From Rhizobium metallidurans (GTDB lineage: Bacteria; Pseudomonadota; Alphaproteobacteria; Rhizobiales; Rhizobiaceae): a stretch of 64,000 nt of DNA. The DNA is taken from the NCBI RefSeq assembly GCF_014196505.1, contig NZ_JACIDW010000010.1, forward strand, positions 84,093 through 148,092, written 5' to 3'. A model generated the notes under the pieces. The model was given only the letters and a program-made list of their open reading frames with translations. It did no database searches and was not told the origin of the DNA. A program made the position numbers and the translations under genes. Positions 26,790 through 36,768 of the stretch are shown one piece after another. The first letter of the stretch is position 1. Every line of letters starts with the position of its first letter.

Positions 26790-26811
26790 TGTAAACGGTG
26801 CACCGTCTACA
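26790..26811. promoter_or_regulatory. 22-bp near-perfect palindrome upstream of the TerC-CorC gene
   Basis: Arms TGTAAACGGTG / CACCGTCTACA meet without a spacer and pair at ten of eleven positions. The length and symmetry suit a TetR-type dimer operator. It lies in the 393-bp gap 26633-27025, whose only flanking promoter is that of the minus-strand TerC-CorC/tam pair. A stem-loop without a T run (GGGCGGCC...GGCCGCCC, 26973-26998) sits near the cupin gene end. No other gene is seen in the gap. Confidence 0.5.
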
Positions 26812-27025
26812 ACCATCCCCATCGTCGTTCGCGGATATGTCGCGGGAAGACGGGGCGGAACTGGTACTGGAAGGGTCGCTGTCGGGCATTCTTCAGTTTT
26901 GAAGGGTAACGCGCCGAAGTGCAAGAGGGCGATGCCGGAAATCCGTCGCATGGCTGCGATACCGACCGGCATGGGCGGCCCGCAAGAAGTGGCCGCCCGG
27001 AAGTCCGGACGGCTCTGAGCGGCGA

Positions 27026-27460
27026 TCAGGCCGCCAGGATGCGCGTGCTGTCGCTGTTGGCGACAACAGTCAGCAAATCGCGGGTGCGTGCTTCCGCGGC
27101 TTCGAAGAAGTCCGACATGTCGCTGTCGATGGTCGCCGAAAACCGGGCGACGTCAGGGCCGCGATTGGAGTAGCCGTGCGCCTGGTCGGCGTCGATGCGG
27201 ACGATATCGCCGGCCGTGGCTTCGAACTCTTCCAGTCCCTGGTCCGTCATCCGACGGATGATCAGACAGCCTTCGATGATGCGCAGGATCTCGGGGCTGG
27301 CGTGGCGATGCAGCGGCGTGCGGCCGCCGGCGGGTACGGTTACGTCGAAGACGTTCAGCCATGTTCCCTCGAGCCGCGTATGCCGCTCGAGCTGGCCTTC
27401 CGGCACGAAGCCGGCCTGTGCGCCATCGGGCGCATGGGTGTTCACAAATGAGGTGGACAT
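27026..27460 (-). CDS. Cupin-domain protein
   Basis: 144 residues with a single cupin barrel: TPLHRHASPEILRIIEG supplies the first metal-binding motif (HxH...E), and DADQAHGYSNRG the second with one His. It is small, soluble and without a DNA-binding domain. Such proteins may be sugar-binding or dioxygenase-like; nothing more specific can be read. Confidence 0.8.
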   Translation of the reverse strand: MSTSFVNTHAPDGAQAGFVPEGQLERHTRLEGTWLNVFDVTVPAGGRTPLHRHASPEILRIIEGCLIIRRMTDQGLEEFEATAGDIVRIDADQAHGYSNRGPDVARFSATIDSDMSDFFEAAEARTRDLLTVVANSDSTRILAA

Positions 27461-27612
27461 GATGTCTCGCTTTTCTTTTTCTTAGCGGCGAGCGCGATAG
27501 ACCTTTAGCCGGAGAATGGCAACCCGCTAAAATGCAAGGCTCCGATGCACGGATCGGAACCCACGCAATCACCGGCTTTTCGGCGGCGTGATCACCGCAT
27601 CGTGTTTGGCCG

Positions 27613-28662
27613 TTATTTGTTGGCCAGGATGCGCTTGGCGACTTCGTCGAGCGCCGGCGCGTTATCCTTGATGATCGACGCGGCGATTGCTTGGAGCTGC
27701 TTTATGTTGTCTTTCCCGGCGTCGTCCAGAGCATCGTTCTGTGCGTTCGTCAGTTGTTGATCGAGCCGGAAATAGCTGAGCGTCGCCGCGTTTTCTCTGG
27801 TGACGACGGTGGAGAAGTTGAGCTTCGTTCCGGGCGGGTTGAGCAGTTTGTTGGCCTGGTAGGATGCTGTGCTTGCCTGTCCCTGCATGAGGATCGAGAT
27901 CAGGGGGGTGTGGTTCGACACCTGCATCCAGCCGACGATACCCCATTCCTTGGCCTCCTGATAGGGAACGCTTCGGTTCTGCTGGCCGGTGCCGAGCGAC
28001 AGGAAGACGAGCTCATCGTCCTGCCACGCCTGCTTGCGCGCCTCGACATAAGCGGCAAGAATGGGATCGTTGGCGAAGACACCGCCATCAATGAGGGCGA
28101 CGTGCTGCTGCTGGCGATCTGTCTCACCGATCCGTTCGATCAGCGCCGGCGGAAAATAGGTGGGCGCGGCCGAGGTCGCGCGAGCCGCTTCCCAGAAGCG
28201 GAACTTGCTGTTTTCGGCGTCGGCATTCGACATGAAGAGAGCGGCCCGGCTCTCGATGTCGTAGGCCGTGATCACCACTTTCGACAGACCCTGGTCGAGC
28301 GTGGCTTTGCCGAGCTTCTCTTGCAGCTTGTTTTCGAGCACGTCGGGCTTATAGCGCGGATCGTTTATCCCGAACGGATTGAACACCGCGGCCCCGGTTG
28401 GCTTCTTGAAGATCTCGGCGCCGTCGTCGACGTAAAGCTTGAGAAGATCGGCCGGCGTGCACGCCGCCTTCTTCTTGTCATCCGGATGCGGGCAGGTCAG
28501 CCCCGCCGCGATGATGCCGCCGGTCGATGTGCCGACGATCATGTCGAATGCCTTGTGAAGCGGCAGGCCGTCCAGCCGCGCGGCGAGGTTCACCAGGATG
28601 GCCGCCGGGATGATCCCGCGAATGCCGCCGCCGTCGATCGAAAGAATAAAACGCTTTGCCAT
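27613..28662 (-). CDS. Patatin-like phospholipase
   Basis: 349 residues from the ATG at 28662 (GGAGGGGAGC immediately upstream). It has the patatin hallmarks: oxyanion motif SIDGGGIRGIIPA, nucleophile elbow GTSTG, and the catalytic Asp in DGGVFANDP. These enzymes hydrolyse acyl chains from phospholipids with a Ser-Asp dyad. No nucleotide cyclase or sensor gene adjoins it, so it does not look like a CBASS effector. Confidence 0.92.
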   Translation of the reverse strand: MAKRFILSIDGGGIRGIIPAAILVNLAARLDGLPLHKAFDMIVGTSTGGIIAAGLTCPHPDDKKKAACTPADLLKLYVDDGAEIFKKPTGAAVFNPFGINDPRYKPDVLENKLQEKLGKATLDQGLSKVVITAYDIESRAALFMSNADAENSKFRFWEAARATSAAPTYFPPALIERIGETDRQQQHVALIDGGVFANDPILAAYVEARKQAWQDDELVFLSLGTGQQNRSVPYQEAKEWGIVGWMQVSNHTPLISILMQGQASTASYQANKLLNPPGTKLNFSTVVTRENAATLSYFRLDQQLTNAQNDALDDAGKDNIKQLQAIAASIIKDNAPALDEVAKRILANK

Positions 28663-28766
28663 GCTCCCCTCCATGCCGGTTCATCCGGTTGAGGGGAGTA
28701 TGGTGTTTAAACCAAGGATTGCAACAAACTGAAAAGCACGCGTTGGTTGATGCCGGTTGTGCGCGC

Positions 28767-29807
<1,041 letters not shown>

Positions 29808-29852
29808 CGGTCTCGCTCCTGCTGGTCGCGCCCCGGTCCCGGGCGTCGTCTT

Positions 29853-29867
29853 TGCCATATAATGGCA
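29853..29867. promoter_or_regulatory. Inverted repeat upstream of the alcohol dehydrogenase gene
   Basis: TGCCAT-ATA-ATGGCA, a perfect 6-3-6 inverted repeat enclosing TATAAT, lies in the 265-bp divergent region between the dehydrogenase and the aminotransferase genes. It is a candidate operator. Confidence 0.4.
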
Positions 29868-30072
29868 CGCGGTCGCGATCGCCTCCAACCGTTCCACCCA
29901 TGATTTTCGCTGATGTATCGATCGCTTGCACTGCATCGGTCGCGCATGAATATTGCCGTTGGGCCCGCGGCCACATGTCGTTTCTTGCTTAGCCCTTTGC
30001 GTGGCATATTTCGGCTTGACCCGGCCCGCGCGCGGGCTTTTCTCTCCCTGCATCGTCTTCAAGGAGAAACGC

Positions 30073-30960
30073 ATGGCCGTCGATACATCGCCCCGTTCGA
30101 GCACCTGGACCTATGTCGAGGGAGAGTGGCTGACCGGCAACCCGCCGCTGATCGGGCCGACCTCGCATGCCATGTGGCTGGCCTCCACAGTCTTCGACGG
30201 CGCCCGCTGGTTCGATGGCATCGCGCCGGATCTCGACCTGCATTGCCAGCGCATCAACCGCTCTGCCGTCAACATGGGCCTGAAGCCGACGAAGACATCG
30301 GAAGAGATCGAGGCGCTCGCCTGGGAAGGCATCGGCAAGTTCGACGGCAAGACGCCGATCTACATCAAGCCGATGTACTGGGGCGAGCATGGTTCGCCCT
30401 TCAGCGTCGTCGCCGTCGATGGCGACAGCACGCGCTTCGCGCTCTGCCTGTTCGAAGCCCCGCTCGGCAACGGCAAGACGAACTCACTCACCGTTTCGCC
30501 CTTCCGCCGCCCGTCGCCGGAGACCGCGATGACGGACGCCAAGGCCGGTTCGCTTTATCCCAACAGCGGCCGCGCCATCGCCGAAGCGAAAGGCCGAGGC
30601 TTCGACAACGCCCTGATGCGCGACATGAACGGCAACGTCGCCGAAACGGCATCCTCCAACGTGTTTCTCGTCAAGGACGGCATCGTCAAGACGCCTGTCG
30701 CCAACCGCACCTTCCTCGCCGGCATCACCCGCGCCCGCGTCATCGGCCTTCTGCGCCAGGCCGGATTCGAGGTTCGCGAGGAGACGCTCTCGGTCGACGA
30801 TTTCATGGCGGCCGACGAGATCTTCACCTCCGGCAACTATTCCAAGGTCGTCGGTGTCAACCGCCTCGACGGCCGCGAACTGCAGGAAGGCCCGGTGACC
30901 CGCAAGGCGCTGGAACTCTACATGAACTGGGCCTTCGGTCGCAGCACGGGCGACAGCTGA
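30073..30960 (+). CDS. ilvE: Branched-chain amino acid aminotransferase
   Basis: 295 residues from the ATG at 30073, preceded by AAGGAG. It is a fold-type IV PLP enzyme: the catalytic lysine is in [13 protein letters not shown], and the C-terminal [13 protein letters not shown] and TRARVIGLL segments match the BCAT pattern. It interconverts Leu, Ile and Val with their 2-oxo acids. Rhizobia often carry several such paralogues, so the precise substrate is not certain. Confidence 0.9.
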   Translation: MAVDTSPRSSTWTYVEGEWLTGNPPLIGPTSHAMWLASTVFDGARWFDGIAPDLDLHCQRINRSAVNMGLKPTKTSEEIEALAWEGIGKFDGKTPIYIKPMYWGEHGSPFSVVAVDGDSTRFALCLFEAPLGNGKTNSLTVSPFRRPSPETAMTDAKAGSLYPNSGRAIAEAKGRGFDNALMRDMNGNVAETASSNVFLVKDGIVKTPVANRTFLAGITRARVIGLLRQAGFEVREETLSVDDFMAADEIFTSGNYSKVVGVNRLDGRELQEGPVTRKALELYMNWAFGRSTGDS

Positions 30961-31048
30961 GTTTGGATCGAGGCGGAGAATGCGGAGCGCCGCGGCGTCA
31001 CCGATTCTCCTCTCGCCCAGGAGAGAGGGTACCCGTGGTTCCCCGCGT

Positions 31049-32284
31049 TCAACGCTCCGCCGCGTCCGCCCTCGGCCGCACCATCCACGAATAAGCCGCC
31101 CCGGCGATGAGCAGCACGCAGGTGCCCAGAAACACCGCCCGCATGCCGACATGCCCGCCGATGAAGCCGCCGAGGATCGGGCCGGCGACCTGGCCGACAT
31201 ATTGCGACGACACCGACCATCCGAGAATGCTGCCGGCCGCGCTGTCGGGAACGCTGTGGCGGATGACGGCGGAGATGCAGGGAAGCAGCCCGCCGAGCGC
31301 CACGCCCATCAGGAAGCGGAGCACGATCAGCTGCCACGACGAGGTGACGAAGGCCTGCGGGATCAGGAGCAGGCCGGCGATGCCGAGCGCGCCAGCTATC
31401 ACGGGCCAGTGGCCGATCCTGTCCGCCAGCTTGCCCAGCCGCGAGGCCGAAAGGATGCTGCCGAGGGCAGCCGCCGACATGACGATGCCGGCGACGATGG
31501 TCACCCGCGCCGGGTCCTCGACCAGCTGCGCGACATAGACGGTGATGATCGGCTCGATCGACATGTTGGCGAGCATCAGCAGCATGCCGGTGAAGAGCAT
31601 GGCGATGACGGGTCCCTTGTCTGGTATCGAAGCCCAGCCGCCGCTGTCTTTGGCGGCCTGCTTGCGGGCAGGGGACTTCTCCTCCTTGATGAGGAAGAGG
31701 GTGGCGAGAAAGGCGAGGAAGATCATCGCGCCGGCCGCGAGAAACGTGCCGCGAATGCCGATCAGCGCCGGCAGCACGCCGCCGATCAGCGGCCCGACCA
31801 GATTGCCCGCCATGATCCCGGATGCGAGCGTGCCCAGCGCCCAGGCCGAGCGGTCCTTCGGCGTCTGCGTCGCCACCAGCACCATCGAGCCGGACGAATA
31901 GCCGCCCGCCAGTCCGACGAAGAGCCTCAGCGCCACCAGCTGCCAGACGTTTCCGGCCATGCCCATCAGCGAGATCGCCACCGTCATCCCGAGGCTGGCG
32001 CGCACGAGCATCAGCTTGCGCCCGTAGATATCGCCGAGCCGCCCCCAGAGCGGCGCCACGAAGGCAGCGGCGAAGAAGGTGGCGCCATAGGCGATCCCCG
32101 ACCACTGCACGATCGCCGCGGGGTCGCTGACGCCGAGTTCCTCGACATAGAGCGGCAGGAAGGGGAGAAGTAGCGTCATCGCCACGATCGTCGTGAACGA
32201 GCCGACAAGCGAAACGGCCAGATTGCGCTTCCAGTAGATCGAACCTGGCGCGGCCGCGCCGGCATCCTCGGTCTTGTCGCTCAT
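31049..32284 (-). CDS. MFS efflux transporter
   Basis: 411 residues with 12 predicted membrane helices in two six-helix halves. The motif-A-like loop GRLGDIYGRKLMLVR lies between helices 2 and 3, and LVGPLIGGVLPALIG matches the antiporter motif C pattern of drug exporters. It resembles MdtG/DHA1 family exporters. It is convergent with ilvE (88 bp apart) and has no adjoining regulator. Confidence 0.9.
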   Translation of the reverse strand: MSDKTEDAGAAAPGSIYWKRNLAVSLVGSFTTIVAMTLLLPFLPLYVEELGVSDPAAIVQWSGIAYGATFFAAAFVAPLWGRLGDIYGRKLMLVRASLGMTVAISLMGMAGNVWQLVALRLFVGLAGGYSSGSMVLVATQTPKDRSAWALGTLASGIMAGNLVGPLIGGVLPALIGIRGTFLAAGAMIFLAFLATLFLIKEEKSPARKQAAKDSGGWASIPDKGPVIAMLFTGMLLMLANMSIEPIITVYVAQLVEDPARVTIVAGIVMSAAALGSILSASRLGKLADRIGHWPVIAGALGIAGLLLIPQAFVTSSWQLIVLRFLMGVALGGLLPCISAVIRHSVPDSAAGSILGWSVSSQYVGQVAGPILGGFIGGHVGMRAVFLGTCVLLIAGAAYSWMVRPRADAAER

Positions 32285-32562
32285 GTCATGGCCTCTTCAT
32301 CATCGAACCTCCCCATAGGAACGAAAGGCGGCGCTGAAGTCGATCAAGACCGCTCAGGCCCGGGCAAAAGCCGGGGCGGGGAGGTGAGGAGGGACAGGAG
32401 GGCGTTCCGTTTCCGGTGGCGAAACATTGATATAGTCCCGCCGTCGATGGGCCATCAAGGACGGATAGGGGGCCATTCGGTTCGCTCGACGTCGGATTCC
32501 GCCTCGCGGAGCTGGCCTTTTGCCGGACGGGCGGCAGTTTCCACAAGAGGAGGCTAAACACC

Positions 32563-32910
32563 ATGACCGATGAAAACGACGCCCGGCGGGCCGGAACGGT
32601 CCGCGCCCTCTACGCCGCCTATATCGACGGCCGCAAGGATATCGTCGCCGCCATGCTGACGGAGGATTTCACCTTCTCCAGCCCGCGCGACGACCATATC
32701 GACCGCGACGCCTATTTCGACAGGTGCTGGCCGACACCGCCGCCCTTCGAACGCATGGAGATCGAGTATCTTGGCCTTGCCGATGACGAGGCGGTGGTGC
32801 GCTATCGCGCGATCAGGCATGATGGCGGAGCGTTCCGCAACATCGAGACGCTCCGCTTCAGGGGCGACAGGCTTGCCGCCGTCGAGGTCTATTTCGGCCG
32901 CGAGGCCTGA
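32563..32910 (+). CDS. SnoaL/NTF2-like protein
   Basis: 115 residues after a strong GAGGAGG ribosome binding site. The pattern ENDARRAGTVRALYAAYIDGRKDIVAAMLTEDFTFSSP...DRDAYFDRCWP is a SnoaL-like/NTF2 cone fold. The family includes small-molecule isomerases and many uncharacterised proteins. The 278-bp region upstream, shared with the divergent MFS gene, contains no other gene. Confidence 0.85.
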   Translation: MTDENDARRAGTVRALYAAYIDGRKDIVAAMLTEDFTFSSPRDDHIDRDAYFDRCWPTPPPFERMEIEYLGLADDEAVVRYRAIRHDGGAFRNIETLRFRGDRLAAVEVYFGREA

Positions 32911-32926
32911 GGCTTCAGGCGCCCGA

Positions 32927-33430
32927 CTAGGCCGCCACGCGCCGCGCCTGTCCGCGCGACACCAGGAAGGCCTGCGCCAGGCTGCCCGCCGCGAACAGCA
33001 CCACCCAGATCAGGAGCGCCGTTTGCACCGGCGGCGAATCCGGGCCGTTGCCGATCGGGTTGGAGGGTGGCAGCCGCGACAGGGTTTCGTTGATCCCGGG
33101 CACCCAGAGCAGGAAATAGGTGAAGGAGAAGCCGAGGTTCCTGAGATACGGGATCAGCCGTCCGAGAAAGCCGAGCTTCGGCAGCACGAGACAGATCGCG
33201 GAAACGACGAGCACGATGATGGCAAGCGCATGGCCGGGGTTGAAGCCGCCGGTGGACGAGAGCCCGAAGGCGCTGATGGCGGAAAGCGCCAGCGTCGCCA
33301 GATAGACCTTGCCGACCGATGTTTCCGGGCGGATGGAGCGATACTTGGCAAAGCTGTAGAGCCCGGCGATGGCCGGGACGATGCTGATGGCGGTGTGGAT
33401 CTCGCCGAGAAGCGAAAGCGGATTGGCCAT
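32927..33430 (-). CDS. Integral membrane protein under TetR control
   Basis: 167 residues, with about four to five hydrophobic helices (GEIHTAISIVPAIAGLYSFA, VYLATLALSAISAFGL, ALAIIVLVVSAICLVLP, FSFTYFLLWVPGI, LLIWVVLFAAGSLAQAFLV). I do not recognise the family. An 18-bp inverted repeat identical in design to the one at the tetR promoter lies 18 bp upstream of its start, so it is a probable direct target of the neighbouring repressor. Confidence 0.82.
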   Translation of the reverse strand: MANPLSLLGEIHTAISIVPAIAGLYSFAKYRSIRPETSVGKVYLATLALSAISAFGLSSTGGFNPGHALAIIVLVVSAICLVLPKLGFLGRLIPYLRNLGFSFTYFLLWVPGINETLSRLPPSNPIGNGPDSPPVQTALLIWVVLFAAGSLAQAFLVSRGQARRVAA

Positions 33431-33448
33431 GTCTGTTTCCTTTTGTGA

Positions 33449-33466
33449 ACCGACTAGTCGGTCGGT
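33449..33466. promoter_or_regulatory. TetR operator, site 1
   Basis: ACCGAC-TAGTCG-GTCGGT: a perfect 6-6-6 inverted repeat 18 bp upstream of the membrane-protein gene. It shares 17 of 18 bases with site 2 at the tetR promoter. Confidence 0.75.
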
Positions 33467-33511
33467 TTTTGGGGCAAAAAATGCGCATGCACGTCTGATG
33501 AAAAAGGCGGT

Positions 33512-34087
33512 CTAACCGGTCAGCCTCAGGAGTGCGGGTCGGGTGATGCTTGTGTAGAGTTCCGCGTCGCCGCCGGCGACCCGTGCGGCCAGCATGGCGC
33601 CGTGCACGGTGGCGACGAGAATGCGGGCGTCGAGCTGGGCGTCCTCGGCGCTCGCCAACTCGCCTTTCCTCAGCCCCTCGTCGATGAAGCCGGCGAGCCT
33701 CGCGGTCAACTCGTCGAAATGCGCCTTCACCTGCGCGGCGACCTCCGGTGGCAGGCTCGGCAGCTCGGCGGCCAGAAGGGCCGCGATGCAGAAGGGTGCG
33801 CTATTGTCTCGGATACATTGTTCCCAGAAGCCGACATAGCCGGCAAGCCGCCGGTCGGCGCACGGCTCATGCGCCGCCATCGCCCCCATCCCGTCCTCCG
33901 TCGCTTGCCGGTAACGGGCGATCACCGCGACAACGAGGTCGGCCTTGCCGGGAAAGTGATGATGGATCGTCGCCTTGCCGACGCCGACCACCGCGGAGAT
34001 ATCCGCATAGCTGAAGGCGTTGTAGCCGCGGCTGACGATCAGCGACTGCGCGCTGTCGAGAATGCGTGTGTATGTATCCGATGCCAT
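33512..34087 (-). CDS. TetR/AcrR family repressor
   Basis: 191 residues from the ATG at 34087. The N-terminal helix-turn-helix domain (YTRILDSAQSLIVSRGYNAFSYADISAVVGVGKATIHHHFPGKADLV) is typical of the family, and the C-terminal ligand domain resembles the common 'TetR_C' type. A longer frame to 34264 would run through its own operator, so the short form is preferred. Matching operators lie 13 bp upstream of its start and 18 bp upstream of the next gene, indicating autorepression and control of that membrane protein. Confidence 0.9.
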   Translation of the reverse strand: MASDTYTRILDSAQSLIVSRGYNAFSYADISAVVGVGKATIHHHFPGKADLVVAVIARYRQATEDGMGAMAAHEPCADRRLAGYVGFWEQCIRDNSAPFCIAALLAAELPSLPPEVAAQVKAHFDELTARLAGFIDEGLRKGELASAEDAQLDARILVATVHGAMLAARVAGGDAELYTSITRPALLRLTG

Positions 34088-34099
34088 GAGCGGATATCT

Positions 34100-34117
34100 A
34101 CCGACTAGTTGGTCGGT
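34100..34117. promoter_or_regulatory. TetR operator, site 2 (autoregulatory)
   Basis: ACCGAC-TAGTTG-GTCGGT: the same 6-6-6 inverted repeat as site 1 with one base changed in the spacer, 13 bp upstream of the repressor start. The remainder of 34118-34335 shows no gene. Confidence 0.75.
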
Positions 34118-34335
34118 CGTCAACGGGGTGCACGGAAACGTGAGCGTCGCGACGGGCGGGGTGTCGCGGACCGTGGCGGTTCTCACCTGTCGTTTGACCA
34201 TGGCGCCTGGGCACGGCTCCCACGGCTGCGATTCCGACGTCGGCTCCATACCAATAAGGTCCATCGACGAAAAATCGGCGGCTCGCCCGCCAAATAGCGG
34301 CGGCCGGCCGAAGCCGTGAACATCGGCTTTGTCCG

Positions 34336-34366
34336 AAAGCGGCCCGGCACCTCATGCACCGGGCCG
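34336..34366 (-). terminator. Probable terminator of the coiled-coil gene
   Basis: GCGGCCCGG (34339-34347) and CCGGGCCGC (34358-34366) form a strong stem 12 bp after the coiled-coil gene stop. On the minus strand it is followed only by a short TTTC, so termination may be weak. Confidence 0.55.
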
Positions 34367-34377
34367 CCGCGATCATG

Positions 34378-35895
34378 TCATTCCGCGGGTGGAATGCGCA
34401 CGATCTCGCCATTGTCCGAACCACCGCCCGTCCTTGCCTGCAGCAGCGACGCTTCGGAAATGTCGATCAGCGGCGAATAGGTGGCGGCCGGCATCCGCAT
34501 CTCGTCCGCTCTGTCGTCTCTCGTCTCGAGGGTGAACGCGCCGCCGCGTTCGCCGCGCGCGGCTTCCAGCTGGCCGTTCATGATGGCGCGTTCGGCGCGC
34601 AGCTGCCGGATTTCCGACTTGGCGATCTCCAGGCTGGTGCGCAGCTGGCTGATTTCGTGACGGTCTGAATCCAGCCGCGTATCCATGTCGCGGCGCAGTG
34701 CATCGGCATCCCGGTCGCGGCGGATCCGCAGGCTGTCGCTCTCCCGGAGCTTCATCGTCAGCTCGTTGTTCTCGGTGGCGAGTTCGCGCCGCGCCGTCTC
34801 GCTCTCGGTGCCCGTGGCGCGGGCCCGCTGCAGCTCCTCGTCCAGCCGCTCGGCCCGCGAAAGGGCGGTCACCAGCTCCGATTTGACGCGCTTGGTCTCG
34901 TTGCGCGCCGCCTGCAGCTCCTCGTCGGTCATCCGGTTGCGGCCATTCGCCGTTACCAGCAGCTTTTCCATCAGCTCGGCCTTGGACCCGATGGCGTCAT
35001 GGCGCGTGGTCAGATGCGCGATCTCCAGCGCCGAGGAGGATTGCAGCGTCTCGAACTCGACCTCGAGCCGCTTGTGGCGTTCCTCGATCAGCAGCAGCTC
35101 CTGCTTCATTCCCGCCGACGCGGTCTGCAGGTTGCGCACCAGCGCCTCCTGTTCCGTCAGGCCGCGCTTCAGGTGGCCGCGCTCCTCGGTCAGCCGCGCC
35201 ATCTCGCGGCTGTGGATGCCGTTGTCGCGCCGCGAGGTCTCGATCAGAAGCTCATGCGCGGTCGTCTCGCTGTCGAGGCGCGCCTTGGTCGCCGCCAGCT
35301 CGCGGCCGCGCTGATCCACATCCTGCTGCGCCCGCTTCAGCAGGGTCGATGCCTCGTCGAACTGGATCGTCCTGTCGGTCAGTTCGCGTTCGGCATCGAG
35401 CAGCCGTGTCTCGACGATGGTGAATTCCTCGAGCGCGATCTCGTGCAGCCCCTGCAGCGTGGTCAGTTCCTCGCGCAGCGCCGCACTTTCGGTGCGCAGT
35501 TGTCCGTTGTCGGTACGAAACGTCTTGTTCTCGCTGGCGAGCCGTACGTTTTCCTGGTCGGCCTTCTCGCGGGCGCTGCTTTCATAGTCGAGCAGCGAGG
35601 CGATGCGCGCGCATTCGGCGCGAAGCGAGCCGGTCTCGTTCAGCGATTGGCTATGCGTGCCGATCAGCGTCGCCACGCGGTCCTGCAGCGCCGTCAGGCT
35701 GGACAGCAGGTCGTCGGAACTGCGCTGGTTTTCCTCGATCGCCGAGCCGAAGGCCGACAGATCCTGTATGTCGGGCATCGCATAGCCGGGCCGCTCCACC
35801 GTGCCCGGTCTGCTGTCGGCGATCGACGCCTGTTGCTGCCCCGAAGCCGGCACCACCCTGCCGTCTTCCCCGCGACGAAAAAAGTTCATGACCAT
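34378..35895 (-). CDS. Long coiled-coil protein
   Basis: 505 residues from the ATG at 35895 (GGGG nine bases upstream; the ATG at 35889 is an alternative). After a short N-terminal head (MVMNFFRRGEDGRVVP...) the chain is almost continuous coiled coil from about residue 60 to 450, rich in Glu, Arg, Leu and Thr with heptad spacing. It ends in a short non-helical tail (TYSPLIDISEASLLQA). No signal peptide or membrane segment is present. Its shape suggests a crescentin-like or polar scaffold protein of rhizobia, but I cannot name it. Confidence 0.8.
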   Translation of the reverse strand: MVMNFFRRGEDGRVVPASGQQQASIADSRPGTVERPGYAMPDIQDLSAFGSAIEENQRSSDDLLSSLTALQDRVATLIGTHSQSLNETGSLRAECARIASLLDYESSAREKADQENVRLASENKTFRTDNGQLRTESAALREELTTLQGLHEIALEEFTIVETRLLDAERELTDRTIQFDEASTLLKRAQQDVDQRGRELAATKARLDSETTAHELLIETSRRDNGIHSREMARLTEERGHLKRGLTEQEALVRNLQTASAGMKQELLLIEERHKRLEVEFETLQSSSALEIAHLTTRHDAIGSKAELMEKLLVTANGRNRMTDEELQAARNETKRVKSELVTALSRAERLDEELQRARATGTESETARRELATENNELTMKLRESDSLRIRRDRDADALRRDMDTRLDSDRHEISQLRTSLEIAKSEIRQLRAERAIMNGQLEAARGERGGAFTLETRDDRADEMRMPAATYSPLIDISEASLLQARTGGGSDNGEIVRIPPAE

Positions 35896-36182
35896 ATCTC
35901 GTGTCCCCAAACACCACACCACGGGCGCATCCGAAATATGCCTCTCGACTAATCAAGCGATCTCTATCGAAGATTGCGAATAACTCATAAAAAAGATGCC
36001 CTGGGTTGCATCGTGAAAGGGCTATATGTTTTTGTCAAAAGACGGATGATGACAATCAACAGTCTTCTTGCGGCCGGCAATTGTTTGCCCGGGATCATGT
36101 GGGATTTGCGCAACAGGCGGCAGGGTATCATTCGTCGGACCGATACCGTCCGCCCGGTCATTGCTCAGACCGGCAACGGCGA

Positions 36183-36632
36183 TCAATCCTCGTAAAGCTT
36201 CGATTTCTTCGCCCAGTCGCGCCATGGGTACAGCTCGAAATGCGGCATGTCCCAGCCGTCTCGGATGTCGCCGTTCATGTCCCAGTCGCCACCCCAGCGC
36301 AGCTTCAGCGGCTTGCCGTCCAGCCCTTTCAGCTTGAGCTTCTTGGGCATCGCCAGGATCACCTCGGAAAGCCGGATGAAGGCGTCCTTGTTGTTCCAGT
36401 CATAAGGGGCGGGAAACAAGTCGAAGGCGATCGCCGGAACGTAATTGTGGGCTGAATCGCCGAAATGCACCTTCGAGAAGCCGCCGTTGAAGGCTCGCTC
36501 CTGCGCATCGCGCCCGCGGGTTGAATCGAGCACCTTGAAATCGATCTCGAGGATCGCCGCCTGGGCGATGGCTTGCAGATGCGGATGGCATTTCGAAAGG
36601 GCGGCAAGCGATGCGCTGCTGAAATGAAACAT
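36183..36632 (-). CDS. M15-family peptidase, endolysin-like
   Basis: 149 residues from the ATG at 36632 (GGGAGG upstream). The motif SAHNYVPAIAFDL corresponds to SxHxxGxAxD zinc-binding M15 peptidases, and DMPHFEL supplies the third ligand, as in phage L-alanyl-D-glutamate endopeptidases. WGGDWDMNGD is also typical. The glycine of the usual HxxGxAxD is replaced by Pro. It has no signal peptide, so reaching the cell wall would need a holin-like or lytic route; there are no other phage genes nearby. Confidence 0.85.
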   Translation of the reverse strand: MFHFSSASLAALSKCHPHLQAIAQAAILEIDFKVLDSTRGRDAQERAFNGGFSKVHFGDSAHNYVPAIAFDLFPAPYDWNNKDAFIRLSEVILAMPKKLKLKGLDGKPLKLRWGGDWDMNGDIRDGWDMPHFELYPWRDWAKKSKLYED

Positions 36633-36768
36633 GACATCCTCCCATGCCGCGCCAAGATCGGCCGGCCCGGGAAGGCTATCGAAAGAATGGTTGTGCGTAC
36701 ACAAATCACCTGCAACCAATGATTGCAATCGGCGGGGCCGCGCGGGCTGAATACGACGGCGTGCGCCC

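Noticed and set aside
26677..27018. Open frames on both strands in the gap upstream of the TerC-CorC gene
   Set aside because: They cross the 22-bp palindrome and have no ribosome binding site or domain.
27613..28662. Patatin-like gene as a CBASS or similar anti-phage effector
   Set aside because: No nucleotide cyclase, sensor or ancillary gene adjoins it; the neighbours are a cupin and an alcohol dehydrogenase.
36183..36632. Endolysin-like M15 peptidase as the mark of a prophage
   Set aside because: No other phage gene, integrase or att-like repeat occurs nearby; it appears to be a solitary domesticated gene.
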